Assembly (NCBI GenBank): GCA_036927565.1
Contig: JAYESD010000007.1
Coordinates: forward strand, 128,128,230-128,192,229
From: Tuctoria greenei
Lineage: Eukaryota > Streptophyta > Magnoliopsida > Poales > Poaceae
Direction: 5' to 3'
Length of the DNA: 64,000 nt
Part shown: positions 55,974-64,000 of the stretch, one piece after another
Numbering within the stretch: the stretch's first letter is position 1
Layout of the letters: every line of letters starts with the position of its first letter
Program-made: the position numbers and the translations under genes
Notes under the pieces: generated by a model
What the model was told of the DNA's origin: nothing
The model's input: only the letters and a program-made list of their open reading frames with translations
Database searches by the model: none

Positions 55974-56812
55974 TGTCGGTACTCTGCGTAGCGGGTACCT
56001 CTTGGTAGTGTAAACAAAGTCATGGAGTTCCTATATCCAGGTGGATGACATCCGAAGGAGATACATGTCCCGCAATACCGGATCTGCCTCACTCCTTAGG
56101 GTTGCTCCGGTGTTGCCACGTGTCTGGAAAAATCAGACCTGCCTCCCTCGTTTGGATAGCTCCGGTGCTGCCACGTGTCCTGCAGAACCGGACATGTCTC
56201 CCTCCTAAGGGAAGCTCCGACACTGTCATGTGTCCAGTAGCACCAGACCTATCACCCAGTAGAGGGAAACTCCTGAATTGCCACATGTCACACGCCCGGA
56301 CCTAAGTCTGCAATGGGAAGATAGCAGGATCTCTAACGGCTCAGACATTCAAGGGTAATCAATTGGCCCTTACAAGATTTGGTTAATGCGTCATTAATGC
56401 TATATAAATGATGCACGATGAGAATACTATCAAGACCAGTAATATTGCTATTAAGGCACGTTATCATGCTATTAATCACCCTTAACACCATAGAACGTGT
56501 ATAGGGCAGTGATTACAGTCGGGGCCACCAGTCGGGCCAGGCACACTCTGTAACAGTCAGTCCTTGGCCTATAAAAAGATTGCGTTGCACGGTAGAAGGA
56601 AAACTAAGCTCATACGCACCAAATCAACTATACTCATATAATCAACACACATCTCGCAGAGTAGCGAATTACGCCCAGGCAGCCCGAACCACGTAAAACT
56701 CTTGGCGTTGACCTCATGTTCTCGATCTTGACTAGCACCCCGACCGAATACGAACCCTCGCGGACTACTTCTTAGTAGTACCAGGGGAAGTGTCCTAGTC
56801 CACACTTCAACA
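55974..56812 (+). repeat. Solo LTR of a gypsy family related to Gypsy-4
   Basis: 839 bases, TGTCGGTACT...CTTCAACA, flanked by perfect CTAGT at 55,969-55,973 and 56,813-56,817. It has a TATA box, TATAAAAAG at 56,570-56,578. The centre carries repeated GCCACGTGTC and GAAGCTCCG words (56,100-56,290), as in the Gypsy-4 LTR. No internal region, so a product of LTR-LTR recombination. Confidence 0.92.
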
Positions 56813-56964
56813 CTAGTCATGGCAAAAACTACAAAATGTATAACATGAGTAATGTAGTAAGAACTTCAAGCATGTAAAAAGAATCATAGATTCAGATATG
56901 TATGAATTACTGTGCTCATACTATTTTACATTCAGATTCACACATAGAATTCTGAAGTTTCAAA

Positions 56965-56977
56965 ACTCCCCCTCAAT
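56965..56977 (-). other. Second PPT-like tract of Copia-4
   Basis: The minus strand reads ATTGAGGGGGAGT at the very end of pol, about 1 kb (without the solo LTR) before the real LTR-adjacent PPT. This position is usual for Sirevirus-type elements. Confidence 0.7.
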
Positions 56978-57937
56978 TTAAGCCATGAGGATGCATAACC
57001 CCTATTTCACTACGAATGAAACAAAAACGAGTGAAATCCAAAGGTCTTGTAAAAATGTCAGCCAATTGTTGTTTTGTATCTACATGGTTAAGCACAATAT
57101 TTCCTTTTTCAACATTATCATGGAGAAAGTGATACCTAATATCAATGTGCTTTGTTCTAGAATGTTGCATGGGATTTTTAGGAATGGAAATGACCCTAGT
57201 GTTATCACAAAATAGTGGAACACTGTCTAAATCAACCCACAATCCTTAAGTGTTTGAACAATCCAAAGAATTTGAGAGCAAGCGCTAGCAGCAACTACAT
57301 ATTCAGATTCGGCCGTGGATTATGCAACTGAATTTTGTTTTCTAGAGGACCAAACAACAAGTGAATTACCAAGAAAATGACAACCTCCCAAAGTAATTTT
57401 CCTATCAATCCTACAACCCCAAAATCAACATCCGAAAAAGCTTTCAAAGTAACGGTTGAGGAAGAAGGAAGAAAAATGCCAAATTCTTGAGTTCCATGTA
57501 AGTACCTGAGAATTATTTTGACAACTTGACGATGTGAAGCATGTGGAGAAGCTTGAAATCGTGCACAAAGACAAAATCTAAATTGTATATCCGGTCTTGA
57601 TACCGTAAAGTACAAAAGTGATCTGATCATGCTTTTATATTCTTTTTTATCCACGGGTTCACCATCTTCGTCAAGTTCAAGTGTTGTTGCTGTTCACATT
57701 TGTGTCCGGAGAGGCTTTCTTTTTTCCATGTTAAGGATGTCTTTCGTATACTTTTGTTTGATGCACAAAGGTTCCTTCCTTTGTTTGCTTGATTTGCAGC
57801 CTCAACAAGTACGTGAGTTCTACCATCATACTCATCTCAAATTCCGAACTCATCATAGATGAAAACTTGAACACAAGATCCTGAGAAACACAACCAAAGA
57901 TAATATCATCCACATACACTTCAATGAATAATGAGTC
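56973..57937 (-). pseudogene. Copia-4 pol: RT C-terminus and RNase H
   Basis: Enters from Gypsy-4 at 57,937 with VYVDDIIFGCVSQDLVFKF, which contains the RT catalytic YVDD, then MMSSEFEMSMMVELTYLL and QIKQTKEGTFVHQTKVYE. RNase H follows: YKSMIRSLLYFTVSRPDIQF, LRYLHGTQEFGIFLPSSSTV, LKAFSDVDFG. A frameshift near 57,420 moves to CRIDRKITLGGCHFLGNSLV and WSSRKQNSVA, then a stop, and the end is FCDNTRVISIPKNPMQHSRT, KHIDIRYHFLHDNVEKGNIV, LADIFTRPLD. The stop codon overlaps the PPT-like tract. A broken enzyme remnant. Confidence 0.88.
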
Positions 57938-58796
57938 TGTCGGTACCCTGGAAACCGTACACCCCTTGAGGGTACAAAGACATCAAGGCAAAGTCATCCA
58001 CTTGATTTGAAGACCTTCGGAGGCCCACATGTCAGATGTAACCGGACCCGCTTCTCCAACATGGTTAATCCCAGGGTCGCCACATGTACTATCAAACCGG
58101 AGCTACCGCCCACAAGGGGGAAGCTCCGGGCCATGTACCGAAATGGCACCTCCGGACTTAACCCCAGACCGAGAGAAGCTCCGGACCTGACACGTGTCAG
58201 GTAGCTCCGGAGCTACCTATTTCCCATAGTATGCTCTGGAGCTGCCACATGTCCAATCGTTAGATCTTCAGCCTCTGACCTCCGGAAGACTCCATAACGG
58301 CTTCGGATCTTCAAAGGGCAATCAAGGACTTCAAGACCCGATTATGTGTCATTAATACCATATTAATGACACACGATCGGATGACCTTAATTACTAGTAA
58401 CGGTGCTATCAAAGCCCATTACCCGGTCGTTAAGGACAATTAAATGTGTTGAATAAGTGTCAATACTAGTAACCGCCGGGGCCACATGTCGGGCCAGGCT
58501 AACTTGTAATGGCCTGCCCTTGTACTATAAAAGGACAGGCCGACGATGGACTCTAGACGTTCAGTTACGCTAGACACGCACCATAGACGCTCAACACAAG
58601 CTCATACAGCTAATACAACACTAACACCCCCGTGGAGTAGGGTATTACGCTCAGGCAGCCCGAACCATGTAAACTCCTGTGTCTCCTGCGTCATTTACTA
58701 TTCACCTTCTTGTATCTCTACGCGCCCACACCGAACCTCGAACTCCTATAACACTTTAGTAGTGTCGGGAGATCAGCCGATTCCTAACCACCGACA
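57938..58796 (+). repeat. 5' LTR of Gypsy-4
   Basis: 859 bases, TGTCGGTACCC...CACCGACA. Similar to the solo LTR at 55,974-56,812, with repeated AGCTCCGGA and GCCACATGT words in the middle. Confidence 0.92.
58526..58533 (+). promoter_or_regulatory. TATA box in the Gypsy-4 LTR
   Basis: TATAAAAG in the 3' third of the LTR. The related solo LTR has TATAAAAAG at the same relative place. Confidence 0.75.
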
Positions 58797-58798
58797 GT

Positions 58799-58816
58799 TG
58801 GCGCGCCAGGTAGGGG
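58799..58816 (+). other. Primer binding site of Gypsy-4
   Basis: TGGCGCGCCAGGTAGGGG, two bases after the LTR; a recurring PBS type of plant gypsy elements. Confidence 0.9.
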
Positions 58817-58833
58817 CGCCTGAGATTTTGAGA

Positions 58834-60500
58834 ATGGTGAACTCAGCTGCTGGATCATCTAACGGTCAACCTGCTGCTCAGGCTGTTGGGGGAAATCCCT
58901 CCAATATGCAGCCACCAGCAGGAGCCTCAGCACCAGCAGGAGTCACACTCCCACCACCACCGCCTCCACCAGTAGATCAAGTTGTGCAACGCGATGGTGC
59001 GCTGGCGTCAATCACTGCGTCGACAAATCATGATAACCCGGAACACGCGCTCCATGCAGCGCGTGCTCTTCTCCAACACCCACCACCTCCGGATGCATCC
59101 CGGGATGCACTGGAACAGTGGAGGGCTGATGTGGAGCATTTGGTTGCAGCAGCAGCCGAACGCCTCAGCAACCAGGGTCCTCCTCCTTCAGGACGAGCCC
59201 CGTCGCAGCGGCGGACTTTGTCTGGTAGACTTGGTCCGCACGTTTCCAATAGCAGGAGATGTGCTGCATCACAACGAGTGATGTCATTGCCCTCCGGGGC
59301 ACGATGCACTCACACGGTATCTAGGCTATCAACTCATGACCTCCGGGCGGAGCTTCATCGCCGATACCGCCAACAAGATGGCCGAGTCCATATTGAGCGT
59401 GCTCGTGAAAGACGGGAAGCTCAGGACCTTTCTGCTCCTGAAGGAGTAGGAGGAGGCTGTTCAGCTCTGGCCATACATCTGTGTATGGTCAGGTGGCCAC
59501 AGAAGTTCTGGCCTCACCTGCCGTAAAAATTCGACGGGACTGTCAATCCCGTCGAATTTCTTCAGATCTACTCCACTGCAATCTTGGCAGCTGGAGGAAA
59601 CGAGGCCGTGATGGCCAATTATTTTCCAGTGGCCTTAACTGAGACCGCCAGGTCCTGGTTTATGAGCCTTCCACCCAACTCTATCAAAAGTTGGGAGGAG
59701 TTGTGCCGGCAGTTCACCGCCAACTTCGGGAGTTCATACACCCGACCAAGCACTGAAGTGGACCTTTTTGCAGTCGTGCAAAAAGGGGGATAATCCCTGC
59801 GATCATTCATCCAGAGGTTCTCTCAAGTACGAAACACTATCCCTTCTATCTCTAGCGCCTCTGTCATTGTAGCATTCAGACAGGGTGTACGGGACAAGAA
59901 GATGTTGGAGAAACTGGCGATCAAGGAGATCACCAGCGTCACGGAACTCTTCAGCTTGGCTGACAAATGTGCCAGAGTTGCGGAGGGTCATGAGATGCAC
60001 TCCAAACCATCCCCGGAGGGTCACAAGAAATCCTCCAAAGAAGAAGATGCCACCTCCGGGAATGGCAAGAAGAAGAAAAAGACCAACGGCAAGAAGAAGC
60101 CGTCAGCCGGTACATCCAATGTTGCAGCTGCTGCAGCTCCGGGTGGCCGGGGGCCACGCCCCGAGAAGCGACCTCAACCGTCTTCTGAAGATGGTGGCGA
60201 ACCCAAAGTGTGGTGTCCCATTCACAATATGGGCAGCCACAGTTTGGAAGACTACCGGGAGGTCCAAAACCTTGCCGAGCGCTACAACAAGCGCCGGGAA
60301 GAATCTCCTTTCCGACAGAGGGAAGGAAAGCAAAATGTCGACGAAGCTCCGACTAAAGAGGAGTTAGGATTTCAGGATCCCAAAAAGGTCCTGAAGGCCG
60401 TTTACACCTCCGTCGACGACGATTCTGACGTCTCTGACAACGAGCGTCGGAAGACCATGAACACCATTTTTGGTGGATCATGGGACATCACCTCCCGCCG
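58834..60500 (+). pseudogene. Gypsy-4 gag
   Basis: The start is the ATG at 58,834 (MVNSAAGSSNGQPAAQAVGG), 18 bases past the PBS; the open frame upstream is LTR. The N-terminus is Pro/Ala-rich (LPPPPPPPVDQ). After a frameshift and stop near 59,524 the retrotransposon gag domain reads KFDGTVNPVEFLQIYSTAIL, NYFPVALTETARSWFMSLPP, SWEELCRQFTANFGSSYTRP, a TAA at 59,791, then SLRSFIQRFSQVRNTIPSIS and AFRQGVRDKKMLEKLAI. A basic region (GKKKKKTNGKKK) and WCPIHNMGSHSLEDYRE follow; the last is a variant zinc-binding motif in which the usual final Cys is Tyr. Gag assembles the particle. Confidence 0.87.
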
Positions 60501-61260
60501 CGTCATCAAGACTATGCGTCGGGAGATGGCTGCTGTAGCTCCTACAGTGAGGTCGGAACCTCATCGGAAGTGGATGGACACAGCCATCACTTTTGATGCT
60601 TCGGACTGTCCTCGGAGCATGGTTGGATCAGGTCAGTTACCATTGATGGTATCTCCTACCATCAACAACATCCAGCTCCACCACGTCATGGTAGACGGAG
60701 GTTTGGGGCTTAACCTCATAAGCTTCAAAGCTTTTACTAAGCTTCAACTCCGACCTTCGGATCTCCACCCCTCTCGCCCTTTCTCCGGAGTAGGTCCGGG
60801 GGCCATTACCCCACTCGGAGCTATTAATCTCTCTGTTACCTTCGGGACACGGGAGAAGTACCGCACCGAGAAATTGGTCTTCGAGGTCGCTCAGATCAAC
60901 TTACCTTTCAATGCCATCTTGGGTAGGCCTGCCCTGTACAAAATTCATGGCAGCTGCTCATTATGGTTATCTGGTGTTGAAGATGCCAATGCCAGTAGGC
61001 GTTCTCCGGATCCGCGGAGATCGTACTGCTGGAGTAACTGCTCTGGAAGAACTCCATGCACTCACCACAACGCAAGAGGAGGGCTCCAGGCAGGAGCAAG
61101 CTCCAAAACCCTCGAGCATTCGTCAACGAGGCTCGACTTCTGCACCTCGTGTGCAGCCAAGCGGCGACACCGACATTCCCGTCAAAGTCGTCCAAATTGG
61201 TTCCGATGCCGCTCAGACCACCCGTATATCGGGGGGATTGAATGACAAATAGGAACTCTC
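60501..61260 (+). pseudogene. Gypsy-4 aspartic protease and linker to RT
   Basis: The protease fold is visible as ITFDASDCPRSMVGSGQLPL, MVSPTINNIQLHHVMVDGGL, GLNLISFKAFTKLQL (active site DGG-G type) and LVFEVAQINLPFNAILGRPA, where ILGRP is the second hallmark. After LYKIHGSC the frame shifts near 60,960, and the linker continues as MPMPVGVLRIRGDRTAGVTA with an Ala/Gln/Ser-rich stretch to SGGLNDK and a TAG at 61,250. The active-site Ala of relatives (DGGAG) is Leu here. It would have processed the polyprotein. Confidence 0.82.
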
Positions 61261-62950
61261 GCTCATCACTTTCCTCTGGGCTAATGTCGACGTGTTTGCT
61301 TGGCAACCGTCACAAATGCCTGGGATCCCCAGGGAAGTGATTGAGCACAATCTGAAGATCTACCCCGACGCCCGACCTGTGCATCAGAAGCCTCGGAAGC
61401 AATCCGTAGAGCGACAGAACTTCATCTGACAAGAAGTGAAGAAGTTACTCAAAGCTGAATTCATCCGAGAAGTCTTCCATCCAAAATGGCTGGCAAACCC
61501 AGTCGTTGTGCCCAAGGCCGGCGGGAAGCTTCGGATGTGCATCGACTACACCACATTAAATAAGGCATGTCCAAAAGATCCATTCCCACTACCTAGAATA
61601 GATCAGATAGTGGATTCCACCTCCGGGTGTGAATTACTGTGTTTCCTAGATGCATATTCCGGGTATCATCAAATCAGGATGTCTAGGGAAGATGAAGAGC
61701 ATACTTCATTCATCACAGTAGATGGATTGTACTGTTATACAGCCATGCCCTTTGGTCTCAAGAATGCAGCTTCAACTTTTGTACGAGCTATGTACAAAAC
61801 TTTTGAAGAACTCATTAGAGACATAGTGGAAGTGTACGTTGATGACATCGTGGTCAAGGTCAGGGACAAGGAGTCACTCCTTGACACCTTGCAGGCTGTC
61901 TTCGACAAGCTACGGGCCACCCGCACAAAGCTAAACCCAAACAAGTGTGTCTTCAGGGTTAGCTCCGGAAAAATTCTCGGTTTCCAGGTAAGTCACCGGG
62001 GCATGGAAGCTAATCCGGCGAAGATCAAGGCCATTGAAGGCATGCGGCCACCAACCCGCATCAAAGACGTCCAAAAGTTGACTGGATGTCTAGCAGCCCT
62101 CAGCCGGTTCATTTCAAGACTGGCGGAATGGGCACTCCCCTTCTTCAAGTTATTGAGGAAGTCCGGACCATTCCAATGGTCCGAAGAAGCAGAGAAGGCA
62201 TTCCAGGAGCTGAAACAGTTCCTCACCACCCTACCAATTCTGGTAGCTCCGAACCCTGGTGAGCCTTTGTTGCTTTACATTTCAGCAACTGATGAAGTCG
62301 CCAGTATGGTTCTAGTTGCGGAGAGACCAAAACTACCTCATACTCAGGAATCCAGACCCCTTCGGGAGGGTTCGAAGGTACCTGAAAGCGAGTCTGGGTC
62401 CCAGCTCCCAGACTCGAATCCACAAGAAGTCACTTCAGGAGACCTAGACCCCTCCGGGAGGGTCCAGGTCACTTCTGAAGAAGCCCCAGGTTCCTCCAGC
62501 CAGGACCCGGAGGTCCCCGAAGAAAATCCGGATTCCTCCGAGAGGATCTGGTTCAGTGAAGAGGAAGCTCCGGACCCCTCCGGGAGGGTCCAGACCATTC
62601 AACACCCAGTGTACTTCATCAGTGAAGTACTACATGATGCCAAGACTCGATACCTAGAGGTGCATAAGCTGCTTTATGCAGTTCTTATTGCCTCCAGGAA
62701 GCTTCGCCATTACTTCCAAGCTCACAAAGTCTCAGTGGTGACCTCATACCCACTTCGAGCAATCTTGCATAATCCCAACTAAACTAGGAATATTGCAAAG
62801 TGGGCAGCAGAATTGGCCGAATTCGATCTCGAATTCATTTCAAGGCAAGCAAACAAGAGTCAAGCATTGGCAGATTTTGTGGCAGAATGGACTCCCTCTC
62901 CATCAAACCCTGGGGCCCCAGTGAGCAGAAGACGGAGCATCAAGCTCCAG
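61261..62950 (+). pseudogene. Gypsy-4 reverse transcriptase and RNase H with a repeat insertion
   Basis: RT is open for 448 residues after a TGA at 61,428: LLKAEFIREVFHPKWLANPV, VVPKAGGKLRMCIDYTTLNK, PFPLPRIDQIVDSTSGCELL, FLDAYSGYHQIRMSREDEEH, MPFGLKNAASTFVRAMYKTF and the catalytic VEVYVDDIVVK. The connection (LTGCLAALSRFISRLAEWAL) and RNase H (EPLLLYISATDEVASMVLVA) follow; the usual YLAVS is YISAT. Between VLVAERPK and QHPVYFISEVLHDAKTRYLE about 85 residues rich in Pro, Glu, Ser and Gly are inserted (62,335-62,595), built from imperfect repeats. It continues LLYAVLIASRKLRHYFQAHK, a TAA near 62,780, then WAAELAEFDLEFISRQANKS. Confidence 0.9.
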
Positions 62951-63340
62951 CCTTCACTGAGCCTCACTGGACCCTCTACTTCGACGGCTCCATGTAGAAG
63001 CAGGGGGCCGGAGCTGGAATTCTTCTCCTTGCACCGACCGGGGAGAAGGTGAAATACATGGTACACCTTGACTTCAAGGCGACCAACAACATGGCAGAGT
63101 ACGAAGCGCTCATCTACGGACTAAAGGTGGCACTATCATATGGTGTCAAGCAACTGCTGGTCAAGGGAGGTTCGCAGGTCATCATTAAGTAGGTGAAGGG
63201 TGAATGTTCCTGCAATAATCTCCAGCTAGCTGCTTACCTCCTTGAAGTCCAGAGGCTTCAGAAGGACTTCGAAGTCCTAGATCTCCACCATGTTCAGCGT
63301 GCCCATAACGCTGAAGCTGACGAACTCTCGACGAAAGCGT
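62951..63340 (+). pseudogene. Gypsy-4 second (archaeal-type) RNase H
   Basis: PHWTLYFDGSM carries the first catalytic Asp, a TAG follows, then GAGAGILLLAPTGEKVKYMV, HLDFKATNNMAEYEALIYGL (Glu) and KVALSYGVKQLLVKGGSQVI, where relatives have GDSQ, so the third acidic residue is lost. The end reads LEVQRLQKDFEVLDLHHVQR, AHNAEADELSTKAS with the final Asp. A second RNase H after the RT-linked one is a defining trait of Tat-type elements and is thought to have been acquired separately. Stops at 62,998 and 63,190 and the Asp-to-Gly change make it inactive. Confidence 0.85.
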
Positions 63341-64000
63341 CAACCGGAGCTCCGGCTCCTGACGGAATTTTTGTCCGGAGGTTGTCAAAGCCAACAACTC
63401 AGCCTGCCGAACTGAGCGAAGGGGGCGAGATCAGCATCCCGAAGCTGATGGTCCCGATGGCCCTGTTACCATGGCAGCCATCAAGGGTCGTATGTGCTGC
63501 CGGAAGCTCCGAGCAACCCAGCACGCAAGACTCAAATGCTCAAGTTAGTTCCGATGCATGGATCTCGGAGATCCGGAACTACTTGAAAGACAACATCCTT
63601 CCTGACGATGATGTATCCGCTGGCTGGGTAGTCAGATTGGCTAAAAGATACACGTTGGTAGAAGGGGATCTCTACCGGCGCGGTGCCAACGGCATCCTAA
63701 TGCGGTGCATCACAAGGGAAGAAGGCTGCGAGCTCCTCGTAGAAATCCATGGAGGCGAGTGTGGGAACCATGCGTCTTCCCGCACGCTGGTTGGTAAAGC
63801 CTTTCGGCATGGCTTCTACTGGCCTACAACACTCCAGGATGCAACTGAGATGGTGAAGAAATGCGAAGCATGTCAATTTCATGCAAAGCAAATTCACACA
63901 CCGGCTCAACCCCTACAAATGATACCTCCTACATGGCCTTTCGCTGTGTGGGGGATGGACATCTTGGGACCTTTCCCAAGAGCTGTCGGAGTTTATAAGT
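63341..64000 (+). pseudogene. Gypsy-4 integrase, N-terminal part (runs off the window)
   Basis: After a linker (PKLMVPMALLPWQPSRVVCA) the frame gives AWISEIRNYLKDNILPDDD and TLVEGDLYRRGANGILMRCI, then the zinc-binding domain: IHGGECGNHASSRTLVGKAF, RHGFYWPTTLQDATEMVKK, CEACQFHAKQIH (H-H-C-C). The core starts with PFAVWGMDILGPFPRAVG, with the first catalytic Asp at about 63,959. The frame is open from 63,190 to the window edge, so this part may be intact. The rest of the core and the 3' LTR should follow outside the window. Confidence 0.9.

Larger units (their letters stand above)
53572..57937 (-). mobile_element. Copia-4: second member of the Copia-1 family, cut at both ends
   Basis: Minus strand. 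A truncated 3' LTR (53,572-55,141), PPT, 3' non-coding DNA holding a solo LTR (55,974-56,812), RNase H and the RT C-terminus including YVDD. Gypsy-4 interrupts it at 57,938. It is the best reference here for the RT-RNase H part missing or interrupted in Copia-1. Confidence 0.87.
57938..64000 (+). mobile_element. Gypsy-4: Tat-like Ty3/gypsy element, continuing beyond the window
   Basis: 5' LTR 57,938-58,796, PBS 58,799-58,816, gag, protease, RT, RNase H, a second RNase H, then the start of integrase at the right edge. Inserted into the RT of Copia-4; the predicted left target duplication is GAGTC (57,933-57,937). Two RNase H domains place it with the Tat branch. Scattered stops show it is inactive, but it is among the best-preserved elements here. 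Confidence 0.9.

Noticed and set aside
58546..58833. Upstream extension of Gypsy-4 gag to an ATG at 58,546
   Set aside because: That ATG lies inside the LTR just after the TATA box; the frame crosses the LTR edge and the PBS. The start at 58,834 after the PBS fits.
62354..62594. Regularly spaced repeats as a CRISPR-like array
   Set aside because: Imperfect units, protein-coding in frame within RNase H, in a eukaryotic element. No array structure.

Overview
The window looks like plant nuclear DNA, most likely from a grass, made almost entirely of nested transposable elements. I base this on the families present: Ty1/copia elements of Sirevirus type with an envelope-like region, Ty3/gypsy elements resembling the CRM, Tat and Athila lineages, En/Spm (CACTA) transposons with TNP1- and TNP2-type genes, plant-type primer binding sites (initiator-Met tRNA, and a TGGCGCGCCAGGTAGGGG type) and long solo LTRs. 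I see no intact host gene, rRNA gene, tRNA gene or CRISPR array. Every element gene is broken by stops, frameshifts, deletions or insertions. Family names rest on motif recognition, not on a search. Element names below (Copia-1, Gypsy-2a and so on) are labels for this window only.

Layout. 1-13,863: a minus-strand copia element (Copia-1; 5' LTR 12,354-13,863). A complete but dead CRM-like gypsy element (Gypsy-1, 837-8,359) sits inside it, and the end of another gypsy LTR (1-200) cuts it on the left. 13,864-22,920: a plus-strand Sirevirus-like element (Copia-2) whose gag starts exactly at the Copia-1 LTR edge, so Copia-1 probably inserted into it. 22,921-23,760: unassigned sequence. 23,761-26,323: the 3' part and LTR of an old gypsy element (Gypsy-5). 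26,448-37,939: a second plus-strand Sirevirus-like element (Copia-3), whose 5' LTR holds a 3.75-kb solo LTR (26,854-30,601) and whose gag is split by a non-autonomous CRM-like element (Gypsy-2a, flanked by AAGGA) and then by a CACTA transposon.

33,075-46,978 is a direct tandem duplication of about 6.95 kb. Each copy carries a piece of Copia-3 gag, a full Gypsy-2 element, more Copia-3 gag and the 3' part of the CACTA element with a TNP1-like gene. Only the right copy continues into the TNP2 C-terminus (47,190-47,940). 47,941-53,360: a gag-only Athila-like gypsy element (Gypsy-6) with a 1.6-kb LTR. 53,390-53,571: the end of a different CACTA element. 53,572-57,937: a second member of the Copia-1 family (Copia-4), with a solo LTR at 55,974-56,812 flanked by CTAGT. 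57,938-64,000: the 5' LTR, gag, protease, RT, two RNase H domains and start of integrase of a plus-strand Tat-like gypsy element (Gypsy-4), running off the right edge.

How the parts relate. Gypsy-1 (gag plus pol) and Gypsy-2a/2b (gag-like ORF plus only the pol tail) share LTR sequence, PBS and leader, as expected of an autonomous/non-autonomous pair. Copia-2 and Copia-3 share palindromic ACTAGTCC motifs in their LTRs. Order of events readable from the nesting: Copia-3 inserted, then Gypsy-2 and the CACTA entered its gag, and only later did the tandem duplication occur (the copies are much more alike than the two LTRs of one Gypsy-2).
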